In this document: positions 14,467 to 22,145 of the stretch, in pieces
How positions within the stretch are numbered: position 1 is the first letter of the stretch
Layout: every line of letters begins with the position of its first letter
NCBI GenBank assembly: GCA_945878135.1
Contig: CAMDUL010000028.1
Span: 1-32,073 of the forward strand
Direction of reading: 5' to 3'
DNA from: Chthoniobacter flavus
GTDB lineage: Bacteria > Verrucomicrobiota > Verrucomicrobiia > Chthoniobacterales > JACTMZ01
DNA length: 32,073 nucleotides
Program-made: the position numbers and the translations under genes
Notes under the pieces: generated by a model
Database searches by the model: none
What the model was told of the DNA's origin: nothing
Seen by the model: the letters and a program-made list of their open reading frames with translations, nothing else

Positions 14467-15993
14467 TCATTTTCCCAGCTCCCGCAAAAAAGTCCGCGCC
14501 GAATCCGCGATGGCCTTCCGTTCCGCGGGAGTCTTTTTGGCCAGCGTTTTCAGCGCCATCCCGACCCGCGGATTGCGCGCGAAGCGCTTTTCGTGCCGCG
14601 CGTAGAAATCCCAATACAAATAATTGAAAGGACACGCCTCCGCCCCCGTCTTGATCTCGGGCTTGAAGCGGCAACCGGCGCAATAGTTGCTCATCCGCGA
14701 AATGTAACCCGATCCCGCGGCATACGGCTTGGTCGCCATGAACCCGCCGTCGGCATGCAGCACCATGCCGAGCACATTGGCCGCCATGACCCAGTCGTGC
14801 GCGTCGACATACATCTCGAGATACCAGCGCAGCGCCTCCGCCGGACGCACCCCGGCGAGAAGCAGGAAATTGCCCAGCACCATGAGCCGCTGGATGTGGT
14901 GATTGTAGCCGGTGGCCAGCACCTGGCGCAGGCACAGACGCAGGCAATTCATCTCCGTGTCGCCCGAATAAAAAAACGCCGGCAACGGGCGCTGCGCGTC
15001 GAGCCCGTTGACTTGCGCATACTCCGGCATCTTGAGCCAATAGACGCCGTTGACGAATTCCCGCCACCCCGCGATCTGACGCACGAATCCCTCCACGCTG
15101 GCCAGCGGCGCCAGGCGCTTTTCGTAGGCGGCGACAGCCCGCCCGATGCACTCGCGCGGGGTGAGCAGGCCGAGATTGATCAGAGGCGATATGACCGAGT
15201 GAAAAAGCAGCTCCTCGCCCTCCACCATGAGGTCTTCCCAAGGACCGAACCCGGCCAGCCGCGTGGCGATGAAATCGTCCAACCAGCGCAGCGCCCCCTC
15301 GCGATCGACCGGCAGCCAAAAATCATCCGCCGATCCGGGATTCGACGCGAATTCCTTTTCCACGAGTGCCATCACCTCCCGCGTGATCCGGTCCGGCTTG
15401 ACCCGCACCACCTCCGCCTGCGGACGGCCCGCCTTCGTCCAATCGCGGAACGTCTTCCGGTTCTCCTCGTCGAAATTCCACCGTCCGTCCACCGGCTTGC
15501 CGTCAGGCTCCATCAAAAATCCGAATTCCGTCCGCACCCGCCGGTAGTGCGTTTCCATGAGCAGCGACTTCTTGCCCTCGGCCCAAGCGACGAACTCCTC
15601 CCGCGGCACGAGAAACTGCCGCGTCGGCACAATCTCGACCGGAAATCTCTTGGCCAGCTTTTCCACCGCCGCCTGTTCGTCATAATTGTTGGGCTGCGCC
15701 AGCAGAATCCGCCCCGGCTTGTGCTTCTTCACGTGCGCCGCCAGGGCCGACTCCCAGGCCACCCCGCTCCCGAGCGCATGATAATCCACCGTCCACCCGG
15801 CCCGCCGCATCTCCCCGGCGAAGTGCCGTTGCGCCGAAAACAAAAGGACCAAGCGCTGTTTGTGGTATTTCAGCTTGCGCGACCCGCGCTCGCTCTCGAC
15901 GAAAAGAAGGACATCGTCCTTTTTTCGCGCGCCCGCCAACGCCGCATTATCCGGCCCGAGTTGGTCGCCGAGGATCCAGACGGTTCGCTTCAT
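14467..15993 (-). CDS. FeS-BCP photolyase-like protein (PhrB/DPRP family)
   Basis: 508-residue member of the iron-sulfur bacterial cryptochrome/photolyase family (deoxyribodipyrimidine photolyase-related protein), the group with Agrobacterium PhrB, a (6-4) photolyase of nearly the same length. Four cysteines that bind the 4Fe-4S cluster are at C350, C438, C441 and C454, the same numbers reported for PhrB. The Rossmann-like N-terminus starts WILGDQLGP; a histidine pair H365-H366 (GYNHHIQ) lies in the FAD domain, with AHDWVMAANVLGM following. Function: light-driven repair of UV (6-4) photoproducts, or light sensing. AGGGAG precedes the ATG. The gene ends at its own terminator and follows vapC by 46 bp on the same strand. 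Confidence 0.92.
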   Translation of the reverse strand: MKRTVWILGDQLGPDNAALAGARKKDDVLLFVESERGSRKLKYHKQRLVLLFSAQRHFAGEMRRAGWTVDYHALGSGVAWESALAAHVKKHKPGRILLAQPNNYDEQAAVEKLAKRFPVEIVPTRQFLVPREEFVAWAEGKKSLLMETHYRRVRTEFGFLMEPDGKPVDGRWNFDEENRKTFRDWTKAGRPQAEVVRVKPDRITREVMALVEKEFASNPGSADDFWLPVDREGALRWLDDFIATRLAGFGPWEDLMVEGEELLFHSVISPLINLGLLTPRECIGRAVAAYEKRLAPLASVEGFVRQIAGWREFVNGVYWLKMPEYAQVNGLDAQRPLPAFFYSGDTEMNCLRLCLRQVLATGYNHHIQRLMVLGNFLLLAGVRPAEALRWYLEMYVDAHDWVMAANVLGMVLHADGGFMATKPYAAGSGYISRMSNYCAGCRFKPEIKTGAEACPFNYLYWDFYARHEKRFARNPRVGMALKTLAKKTPAERKAIADSARTFLRELGK

Positions 15994-16039
15994 GGCTCCC
16001 TTTTAGCAGAAATTCCGAAAAAGCCCGTTCCATTGCACC

Positions 16040-16498
16040 TCATCGCTTTTGCTCCCGCTTGAGCGGATCCACCACGCGGAGACCGGCCTTACGCCCCAGC
16101 GCCGCCTGACGGCCGTCGCTTGTGACCAATTCCTCCGCTCCCAATTGCAAAGCACAGGCCACATGGAGCGCATCCAACGTGCGGCAGCCGGTCGCCGCGG
16201 CACGCGCATCGGACAAGATACGGCACCGCACCCATGCGTCATCCCACGCCACCGCGGCAACGCGCAGCACACCGGAGGCAAGATCCGACTCGATGTCCCG
16301 CAAGGCACCTGCAGCTTCCTCCTCGTGGCATTCGCCGCGGAAACATTTCAACCGCAGCGCCGGGACGCATTCCGTGTGGTGCATCACGGTGAAGACCAGC
16401 GCTTCGGCGCGCTGCACCACGAAGCTCCGGACGGGCGCCGAATCCTTCTCGTTGGTGCAGAGCTTCAGGAGAAGCCCCATGTCATAGTAGCACGTCAC
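16040..16498 (-). CDS. vapC: VapC-type PIN-domain toxin
   Basis: 152-residue PIN-domain ribonuclease. The acidic metal-site residues are D6 in YYDMGLLLKL, E44 in HHTECVPALRL, the aspartate of TLDALHVACA (about 108), and the aspartate of VTSDGRQ (about 127). YYDMGLL is a variant of the usual YLDTSAL. Length is normal. Its ATG overlaps the stop of the upstream Phd/VapB-type gene by 4 bp (ATGA), the typical antitoxin-first toxin-antitoxin arrangement. The target RNA is unknown. The downstream photolyase gene starts 46 bp later in the direction of transcription and could be co-transcribed. Confidence 0.87.
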   Translation of the reverse strand: MTCYYDMGLLLKLCTNEKDSAPVRSFVVQRAEALVFTVMHHTECVPALRLKCFRGECHEEEAAGALRDIESDLASGVLRVAAVAWDDAWVRCRILSDARAAATGCRTLDALHVACALQLGAEELVTSDGRQAALGRKAGLRVVDPLKREQKR

Positions 16499-16737
16499 CG
16501 GTCGCCGCGGCTTTCGTCAATCAGGGCCTGCGCCCCCGCACCGCGCCGGGGACCGCGCCAAGCGCGCTGCGCCCGCGCCGCGAAGTCGGGAAACACCACC
16601 GGGGCCGCTGCCGGAATGGGCGAAAGCACGGCCACCGGCCGGCCCCGGCGGATGATGGCCAATTGGCGCCCCGCCTCCACCTCGCGCAACAGCACCGCCA
16701 GATTGTGCTGCGCCTCCATCACGGAAAATGTTTTCAC
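16495..16737 (-). CDS. vapB: Phd/VapB-type antitoxin
   Basis: 80-residue protein with the Phd/YefM pattern: MKTFSVMEAQHNLAVLLREVEAG, then LAIIRRGRPVAVLSPI, which forms the N-terminal DNA-binding and dimer part (1-43). The basic, disordered C-terminus (RAQRAWRGPRRGAGAQALI) is where toxin binding is expected. It overlaps the PIN toxin by 4 bp. Like relatives it should repress its own promoter and neutralise the toxin. Confidence 0.87.
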   Translation of the reverse strand: MKTFSVMEAQHNLAVLLREVEAGRQLAIIRRGRPVAVLSPIPAAAPVVFPDFAARAQRAWRGPRRGAGAQALIDESRGDR

Positions 16738-16827
16738 AACGCATGAAAATCACCGATATCGTCGAGCCGTCAATCAGGCTCTCCGGACAGCTGGCCAGCG
16801 AGCCACCCGGTTGTCGATCAACGGGCC

Positions 16828-17181
16828 TCAGCGCCCGGTGCCGGTCAGGTAGGCATAAGGCGGACGGAACAACACCCGCCGCGGGACCACTTCGCCCCCG
16901 CGCCACTCTTTGGTTTCCACCGCGCGGTTGTTCGGCGTGGACACCGTGATGCGGTGCCGGGTCGAAGGCGACCCGCGCCAGCGTCCGTCCGGGGTGGACG
17001 GAACATCGATCTTCACCGGCGTGCCCCCGAGGTATTCGCCGTTCATTTCCACCACGCAGCGCGGCGGGATGCTCACCACCTCGAGAACGGTGGTGGACTC
17101 GGGATAAACCATCTGCCCGCCCCCGCAGCCGGCCAGACCGGCCGCCGCCAAGGCGAAACACAGCACACGCAGCTTCAACAT
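16828..17181 (-). CDS. PEGA-like lipoprotein
   Basis: 117-residue lipoprotein. The signal peptide MLKLRVLCFALAAAGLAGC ends in a lipobox (LAGC, lipidated C19), followed by GGGQ. Residues about 36-60 (VVSIPPRCVVEMNGEYLGG and TPVKID) match the PEGA surface-layer-type repeat, in which the consensus has I-P-P/x-A-x-V-x-V-(D/N)-G-x-Y-x-G-x-TP. The C-terminal part (WRGGEVVPRRVLFRPPYAYL) is unassigned. The start was chosen at the ATG that opens the signal peptide; an upstream in-frame ATG adds 16 residues that do not fit one. It is divergent from the alkaline-phosphatase-like gene across a 150-bp spacer. Role: probably an envelope-anchored binding or structural protein. Confidence 0.75.
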   Translation of the reverse strand: MLKLRVLCFALAAAGLAGCGGGQMVYPESTTVLEVVSIPPRCVVEMNGEYLGGTPVKIDVPSTPDGRWRGSPSTRHRITVSTPNNRAVETKEWRGGEVVPRRVLFRPPYAYLTGTGR

Positions 17182-17288
17182 GGCAGGCAATCTGCCCCGA
17201 AGAACGTCCGCGGGCAAGACCGGGCGCACCGGTTTTCCTCAGCCGTACGCACACAACCGGCCGCGCACCTGCGTCCTCTTCCCGCTTT

Positions 17289-17323
17289 ACTGAATCACGG
17301 AAAACTGGACACTGCCAACTCTG
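17289..17323. repeat. 7-bp-period repeat (ACTGAAT class)
   Basis: Five heptamers in phase immediately before the alkaline-phosphatase-like start: ACTGAAT (17289), CACGGAA (17296), AACTGGA (17303), CACTGCC (17310), AACTCTG (17317). It shares the word GGAAAACTG with the copy at 25981. Confidence 0.65.
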
Positions 17324-17331
17324 CCCATCCC

Positions 17332-18564
17332 ATGCCCTCCCGCATCCGCAACAAGATCATTTTCCTGACCTGCCTCTTCGCTTTCGCCGGCCTCGGCGTC
17401 GTCCTCTACCGCGAATGGGTTGTGCAAAAGCCCTTCGCCATCATTCTCATCGTGGCGGAAAACTTCGCGCCTTCGCACCTCGCCTCGGCCCGTCTTTTCG
17501 CCGGGGGCTCCGATTTCCGTTTCCGCATGGAGTCCATGCCGCGGGCTGCCTTGGCCAAAGCGCGGGCCGCCGACTACGCGGTGGCCGACAGCGCCGCGGC
17601 GGCCAGCGCCTTGGCCGCCGGGCAGCTGGTCAACCGCGGCGCGCTCGCCCTTTCCCCCGAGGGCCAGACCCTCGAGACGCTCCTGACCGCCGCGCGCCGG
17701 GCCGGACGCGCCACCGGGCTCGTTTCCGACACTCCCCTGACCGAACCGGCCACCGCCGCGTTCTTCGCCCGCGCCACCGACACCCGCGACGCCGGCGCGC
17801 TCGCCTTGCAACTCGCGGAGGACGGCGGACCCGATGTCATGCTCGGCGGAGGCGGCGCCCTGCTCACTCCGGACACGCAGGGCGGCATGCGCCGCGACGG
17901 ACGCGATCTGCTGCTCGAAATGCGGCAACGCGGCTTCGACATCGTGCGCAACAAGGCCGAACTGGAAAACACCCCCGGCTGGCGCGCGCCGAAATTGTTC
18001 GGTGTCTTCGCCGAGGGCGACCTCGCCTTCGCCGAGGACCAATCGCGCTATCCGACGCAGCCACGCCTCGCCGACCTGGTGCGCCGGGCCATCGAGTTGC
18101 TCCAATTCAACCGCAAGGGCTACTTCCTTGTTGTCCACGCCGGCCTCGCCGGACGCGCCGCCGAACTCGGCCGCGGGGAAACCCTCCTGCGCGAATATAC
18201 CGGCATCGACACCGCCGTGGCCACCGCCCTCGATTACGCCGGCGAGAACGCGCTCATTGTCGTCACCGGACTGTCCAATATCGGCGGACTGCGCCTCAAC
18301 GCCTTCTCCTTCGCGCCCGACCGCGGCATCGCCGTCCTCGGCCCCAGTGCCGGCGGCGTCCCCGCCCTCACTTGGTCCACCGGCCCCGGCCGCCCCGAGG
18401 CCGAACCCGGCACCGCCACCCTGGAAGCCGTCGCCGCCCGGACCGACAAGCCACAACCCGTGGCCGAAGACGTTCTGGTTCTCGCTTCGGGCCCGGGCAG
18501 CGAGAAAATTCCCGGCTTCCCCGACCTCACCGACCTGCACGCGGCACTGCAGCCGGGTCTGTGA
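17332..18564 (+). CDS. membrane-anchored alkaline-phosphatase-fold protein, probable pseudoenzyme
   Basis: 410-residue protein with a short basic N-terminus and one transmembrane anchor (about 8-26). The rest follows the alkaline phosphatase (PhoA-type) fold in motif order, but ligands are lost. The first strand IILIVAENFAP (37-47) replaces VILLIGDGMG; the serine motif ADSAAAASALAAGQ (85-98) keeps D86 and nucleophile S87; GLVSDTPLTEPATAAF corresponds to GLVTTtxxTHATPAAF without the His; VHAGLAGRAAEL (268-279) replaces EGGRIDHAGH; and VTGLSNIGG replaces TADHETGG. Metal-binding Asp/His residues at four sites are therefore missing, so catalysis is unlikely. It may bind phosphate or serve a structural role. 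It is the first of four plus-strand genes leading to a pseudopilin. Confidence 0.75.
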   Translation: MPSRIRNKIIFLTCLFAFAGLGVVLYREWVVQKPFAIILIVAENFAPSHLASARLFAGGSDFRFRMESMPRAALAKARAADYAVADSAAAASALAAGQLVNRGALALSPEGQTLETLLTAARRAGRATGLVSDTPLTEPATAAFFARATDTRDAGALALQLAEDGGPDVMLGGGGALLTPDTQGGMRRDGRDLLLEMRQRGFDIVRNKAELENTPGWRAPKLFGVFAEGDLAFAEDQSRYPTQPRLADLVRRAIELLQFNRKGYFLVVHAGLAGRAAELGRGETLLREYTGIDTAVATALDYAGENALIVVTGLSNIGGLRLNAFSFAPDRGIAVLGPSAGGVPALTWSTGPGRPEAEPGTATLEAVAARTDKPQPVAEDVLVLASGPGSEKIPGFPDLTDLHAALQPGL

Positions 18565-18648
18565 ACCGGCAGGCCTTGGACCGGCGCGTCTTTTGCCTTG
18601 CCCAAGCCAGGAAAAGACCCGAAGATTAATCCATAAATCCCGAACACC

Positions 18649-19488
18649 ATGAATAAATTCCTCCTCGTTCCCCTCCTCACGGTCCTCTCATCCGCCCCCC
18701 TTCTCGCCGGAGCCGGAACGGGCCCTTGGGCCTTGGGCGCCTACTACCCCGGCCAGCTTGACGGCAAGTATCAGGCCTCGGTTTCCGGCAACAACATCAC
18801 CGGCGTGGTCGGCTTCGCCATCGTCAATGGCGGACTCCCGTTCGCCTCGCGGAGCAGCGCCGCGGGCGGCGGGGCAACCACCGGCGGCGGGGCCGCCACC
18901 GGCACCTCGGCCAGCTCGGTCAACACCGACCTGGCGGGTGTGGACGAGACCCAAAACTACTTCGCCATCTTTGTCGAAGGCCGCACCTATACCGGCCGCA
19001 CCGTGGGCATGATCGACATAGATCGCAAAAAAGTCACCGGAACGTTGATCGGCCTGCAACCTCCGTTCAGCTACCAAGAACTGACCATTGGCCAAGCGCT
19101 CGTGGTAGGCACCCCGCCCGACCAAGAGGTCGTTACTTCCGAAACCACCGTGCCAATCGCCGACAATCTTCCGCTTCTGAACAGGGGTCTCTCGGGCGGC
19201 TTTACCGCCAACCTCAAGAACACCAAGAATTTGATGACCTTCAAAGGCACCGGGGAATTGGCCACTCCGGCCCAAAAGCAAACGATCATCGCGGACCCTT
19301 CCACGTTCCCCGTACCCGCATTGGATCCTGCGAGACCCGACATCATCATCAGTGGCTTCACTCCGCGCGCCACCTCGGCGACCATTGAAACTGACACCGT
19401 GTGCTTCAACGTCTACGGCATCAAGACTTCGATCTTGGCCACGGATCCCTTGGCTTCATCGGGCGCTGCTGCGACCGGCGCAAACTGA
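18649..19488 (+). CDS. secreted protein of unknown function
   Basis: 279-residue exported protein. The signal peptide is MNKFLLVPLLTVLSSAPLLAG (cleavage near 20). A Ser/Ala/Gly/Thr-rich low-complexity stretch at about 69-90 separates two beta-rich parts: VVGFAIVNGGLPF before and YFAIFVEGRTYTGRTVGMIDID after. The C-terminal half contains LSGGFTANLKNTKNLMTFKGTG (about 177-198). No family is recognised. It lies 84 bp after the pseudo-phosphatase gene and 13-76 bp before the pseudopilin (depending on its start), so it is a candidate cargo or partner of that system. Function unknown. Confidence 0.75.
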   Translation: MNKFLLVPLLTVLSSAPLLAGAGTGPWALGAYYPGQLDGKYQASVSGNNITGVVGFAIVNGGLPFASRSSAAGGGATTGGGAATGTSASSVNTDLAGVDETQNYFAIFVEGRTYTGRTVGMIDIDRKKVTGTLIGLQPPFSYQELTIGQALVVGTPPDQEVVTSETTVPIADNLPLLNRGLSGGFTANLKNTKNLMTFKGTGELATPAQKQTIIADPSTFPVPALDPARPDIIISGFTPRATSATIETDTVCFNVYGIKTSILATDPLASSGAAATGAN

Positions 19489-19564
19489 TCTCCCACGAGA
19501 TATGACTTGGGCTGAGGCCAAGCCCCCCAAGCTCCCGGTTCCATCGCCTGCTTCGCGGCGCGCC

Positions 19565-20080
19565 ATGCGTCCCCGGCGGCAACCGGGTGCGTTCACCATC
19601 CTCGAACTGGTGGCCGCCATGCTTATCCTCGGCATCCTTGCGGCGCTGATCATACCGAATGCTTCCCGCTTGGTCGCCGCCGCCCAGCAGGCCAAGTGCG
19701 CTTCCAACATGCGCTCCATCCGCTTGGCCCTCGCGGGCTATCTGGACGATCACAAGCAGGTGTGGCCGCAGGGTCCGGAACCCGGCACGCCGCCGTGGGA
19801 AACTTTCTGGGTCGCCACCCTCGGCCCCTACGGCATCGGCGCCAATGGTTGGGAATGCCCGACCCTCCGGGCGCAAATGAAGGAGCAGGGCGAAACCGGC
19901 TACGGTCTGCATTACGTTCCAACCATGTTCGACGCCACGCCGAACATCGCCAACCGCTGGTCGACCCAGCCGTGGCTGATCGAGGCAGCCGATGCCCACG
20001 GCCATGGCGCGCTGATCTGCTTCCCGGACGGCTCGGTCAAACCTTTCAGCAAGGTCCTGGCCGAGCAGGGACTGCTATGA
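19565..20080 (+). CDS. prepilin-type pseudopilin with H-X9-DG motif
   Basis: 171 residues from Met at 19565 (an alternative ATG at 19502 adds 21 residues). The leader MRPRRQPGA is followed by FTILELVAAMLILGILAAL, a type IV prepilin/type II pseudopilin N-terminal helix with Glu at +5 when cleavage is after Ala; the -1 residue is then Ala, not the usual Gly. The C-terminus has HGHGALICFPDG, an exact H-X9-DG match, a motif found in pseudopilin-like proteins of Planctomycetes, Verrucomicrobia and Lentisphaerae. The preceding segment with WECPTLRAQ and YGLHYVPTMF matches the same family. The stop overlaps the next gene by 4 bp. It is probably a minor pseudopilin of an unknown assembly or secretion device. 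Confidence 0.88.
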   Translation: MRPRRQPGAFTILELVAAMLILGILAALIIPNASRLVAAAQQAKCASNMRSIRLALAGYLDDHKQVWPQGPEPGTPPWETFWVATLGPYGIGANGWECPTLRAQMKEQGETGYGLHYVPTMFDATPNIANRWSTQPWLIEAADAHGHGALICFPDGSVKPFSKVLAEQGLL

Positions 20081-20988
20081 CACCCACGGCCCTGCGCCTG
20101 GCCGGCGCAGCCGCCATCCTGCTCGCCGCCAATACGATGCCAGCCGCGGCCAACGATGCCCCGGCGATCGATGCGGCGGCCGCGCTGGCCGATCTGGCCG
20201 CCTTGCAGGAGAAACACGAACGCTCGGCCGAAGCACGCCGCCGCGAAGCGATCGCCCTCCTCCGGGCCGCGGTGCAAAGCGGCGCGTCGGCGACCCGGCT
20301 TTACGAAGACGCGGTCGAGAACCAGGGACAGCCGGACATGGCCGAATGGAAGAAAAAGAACGCCGACCTGCTGCGGGCCAAACCTTTCGAGTCAGCCCTC
20401 CAGTTGCGCCTGCGCTACCTCCTGCTCTCGCTGGAACGCGGACGCGCGCCGGAGGGCGCCGCACGCTGGGCCGCCCCTTCGCTGCAATACGCCGCGGACC
20501 TCGCGCGGCTGTTGACCGACAAAAGCTTCAACGCGGGACCGAAGGAAGCGCGGGAAATGCTGCAGGCCCCCTTGGGCGAAGGACCGTTTGTGCGTTGGTT
20601 GCGGCTCGGCCCCCTCCTCCCGCCCGGCGACCTTTGGGAGCACAGTCCGGGAGAACTCGGCGGCATCCTCGAGAAGAACGTGCGCACGGCGTGGCGCAAG
20701 GAAGGCAACCCGCGACTCGACGAATCGTGGCAGCTCGAGTTGAACGCCGGCGCCGCCTTGGCCGAGTCACGGGTCGGGCGGGGCGGACGTGCGATCGACG
20801 ACTTCAACAACTTCACCGCCCCGTCGCTCCTCTTCCGCCGCGCCCGCGACCGCGCCGCCGCCGGCCAGCCCAACTGCGCCACCGCGGACCTCCTCGATCT
20901 GGCCCGCCGCTACCCCGCGCACCCCGAATTCCCGGCCTGGGCCGCGGCCCTGCGCGAAATGCTGGGGGATAAAACGGACACCCCCTGA
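20077..20988 (+). CDS. exported protein of unknown function
   Basis: 303-residue protein with a signal peptide (MTPTALRLAGAAAILLAANTMPAAA, residues 1-25). The mature part is mainly helical: an Ala/Glu/Arg-rich stretch (about 30-75), then ATRLYEDAVENQGQ and AEWKKKNADLLRAKPFESALQLRLRYLLL (in parts) where tetratricopeptide-like helices could form, and later DDFNNFTAPSLLFRRARDRAAAG. No catalytic motif or known family was recognised. It overlaps the H-X9-DG pseudopilin stop by 4 bp (ATGA), so it is translationally coupled and probably acts with it. Gene reality is well supported by coding character and the coupling. Confidence 0.8.
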   Translation: MTPTALRLAGAAAILLAANTMPAAANDAPAIDAAAALADLAALQEKHERSAEARRREAIALLRAAVQSGASATRLYEDAVENQGQPDMAEWKKKNADLLRAKPFESALQLRLRYLLLSLERGRAPEGAARWAAPSLQYAADLARLLTDKSFNAGPKEAREMLQAPLGEGPFVRWLRLGPLLPPGDLWEHSPGELGGILEKNVRTAWRKEGNPRLDESWQLELNAGAALAESRVGRGGRAIDDFNNFTAPSLLFRRARDRAAAGQPNCATADLLDLARRYPAHPEFPAWAAALREMLGDKTDTP

Positions 20989-21034
20989 GCGGCCGCGAAG
21001 GCGGACCTGCCCAGGCCGTGATTATGACACCACT

Positions 21035-21724
21035 TCAACCGCCGCGCCGCCGCAGAATCTCCGCCGCGTAAGGATCCCCTTCCTCCGCCAGCTCGCGCAG
21101 GAATCTCCGCCCGAGCTCGGCCACCTCCGGGTCGGCGTGCGTCAGCGCCACCTCGGCCACCCGGGGCGTGAGGAAGCGCCCGAGCATCCGCACCGCCTCC
21201 CCCGCGGTCGCCCGCGGCAGACGCGCGAGATAGTCCGCTTCGATCTTCCCCTCCAAAAAAATGATATCTGCCCGGTCTTTGTCCCGCCCGGTCTCCTGCT
21301 TGCTGACCAACAGATCGATCGGATCCGGCAACCGCGTGCCGTCGTCCATCGGCCGGGCCCGTTCCCAAATCTCATCGAAATCCTCCATGGGGAGCTGGTT
21401 GGGAGCACGGAAAATATCCAGCGGGCGTTCCAACCCGCCGAGTCGGATCACTCCATCGCGCCCGATGACCTCCGCCAGCTGATCCCGCGGGATTTTCTCC
21501 CACGATCCGATCGCCACCGGCTGCCCGGAGCCGATGTCATAAAGCGCGGGAGCAAGCCGGCTGGACCATTCCTCCGGAGACCCGAACGGATCGACCCAAA
21601 CGTCCGCATCGTAAGTGTTGCGACTCAGACCGGTGGCAATAACCGCCACGCCGCCGAGGGTGAGCACGCGGAACTCTCCCGCCACGCGGCGGATCACTTC
21701 GTCGGATCCGGTCTTGGCCCCCAT
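21035..21724 (-). CDS. nucleotidyltransferase-fold protein (AbiEii/DUF6036-like)
   Basis: 229-residue protein. Residues 21-46 (LTLGGVAVIATGLSRNTYDA and DVWVD) show the nucleotidyltransferase-fold signature: G24-G25, then R35-N-T-x-D39-x-D41, which in AbiEii-like and DUF6036-like proteins binds NTP and metal. The C-terminal half is helical (RLPRATAGEAVRMLGRFLTPRVAEVAL in parts). It overlaps an 81-residue gene upstream by 31 bp on the same strand, in the arrangement of a toxin-antitoxin pair. Biochemical activity is inferred; it may be a toxin or an RNA-modifying enzyme. Met21724 was chosen as the start because it opens the first helix; a longer start would overlap the partner more. Confidence 0.72.
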   Translation of the reverse strand: MGAKTGSDEVIRRVAGEFRVLTLGGVAVIATGLSRNTYDADVWVDPFGSPEEWSSRLAPALYDIGSGQPVAIGSWEKIPRDQLAEVIGRDGVIRLGGLERPLDIFRAPNQLPMEDFDEIWERARPMDDGTRLPDPIDLLVSKQETGRDKDRADIIFLEGKIEADYLARLPRATAGEAVRMLGRFLTPRVAEVALTHADPEVAELGRRFLRELAEEGDPYAAEILRRRGG

Positions 21725-21939
21725 CGCTCCATGTCTTCCTTGATCCGGTCGGAAATCCAGAGCGCATCGGCCACGGACCGCACCCCGCCGGGCAACCACG
21801 GCTCGGAGTTGTCGGGGATGCGGGGCCGGGAGGGATCGGGGCCCTCCGGCTTGCCCTGCCAGCGGCGCAGCACCTTGCGGGATTTTTCCATGGAGTAGAG
21901 CCATTTCTGACGCTCCACGTCCGGCCGGTATTGCTTCAT
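21694..21939 (-). CDS. small partner of the nucleotidyltransferase (putative antitoxin)
   Basis: 81-residue protein. The N-terminal part MKQYRPDVERQKWLYSMEKS is basic and helical; the C-terminal ADALWISDRIKEDMERWGP is amphipathic; the middle is rich in Pro and Asp. No family was recognised. It is encoded upstream of the nucleotidyltransferase and overlaps it by 31 bp, as many antitoxins do, so a neutralising role is proposed. Upstream of the start is TTTGGCTT, with no good Shine-Dalgarno sequence. Coding status is fair, based on length, coupling and an absence of other genes in the spacer. Confidence 0.5.
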   Translation of the reverse strand: MKQYRPDVERQKWLYSMEKSRKVLRRWQGKPEGPDPSRPRIPDNSEPWLPGGVRSVADALWISDRIKEDMERWGPRPDPTK

Positions 21940-21993
21940 AAGCCAAAGTTAGCCCGCCGAACGGGACGAGACAAGATCCGGAGAATTCATTTG

Positions 21994-22020
21994 AACAGAA
22001 GCAAACAAAGGGAACGAAGG
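21994..22020. repeat. 9-bp-period repeat GAACAGAAG-type
   Basis: Three nonamers ending in AAG: GAACAGAAG (21994), CAAACAAAG (22003), GGAACGAAG (22012). Same 9-bp periodicity as at 14331-14357, but different words. Confidence 0.6.
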
Positions 22021-22054
22021 GCACCCCAGCCCGCCCGCTCTCCGCCCTCACTTT

Positions 22055-22075
22055 CACTTCGCACTTCGTCCTTCC
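22055..22075. repeat. 7-bp-period repeat CACTTCG
   Basis: CACTTCG at 22055 and 22062, then TCCTTCC at 22069. It lies in the same spacer as the 9-bp repeat and the pseudopilin promoter. Confidence 0.5.
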
Positions 22076-22091
22076 CAGCTTTTCCCTCCTC

Positions 22092-22119
22092 TTGCCTGCC
22101 AGCCAATGCTAGCTATACT
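22092..22119 (+). promoter_or_regulatory. candidate sigma-70 promoter of the GspG-like gene
   Basis: -35 TTGCCT (22092-22097), 16-bp spacer, -10 TATACT (22114-22119). Transcription would start near 22126, about 95 nt before the ATG, so the leader RNA would contain the CTGAACA heptamers at 22146-22166. Confidence 0.5.
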
Positions 22120-22145
22120 AATTCCCGTTCTCTTCTATGTCTAAG

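Noticed and set aside
12747-14627. 626-codon plus-strand open frame
   Set aside because: Antisense to fabG and the mscS-like gene; composition rich in His/Arg/Gly as expected for a shadow.
14593-16062. 489-codon plus-strand open frame
   Set aside because: Antisense to the photolyase-like gene, whose four cluster cysteines match PhrB positions.
17332-18564. Active alkaline phosphatase
   Set aside because: Asp/His metal ligands are absent at several expected motifs, leaving only the Asp-Ser pair.
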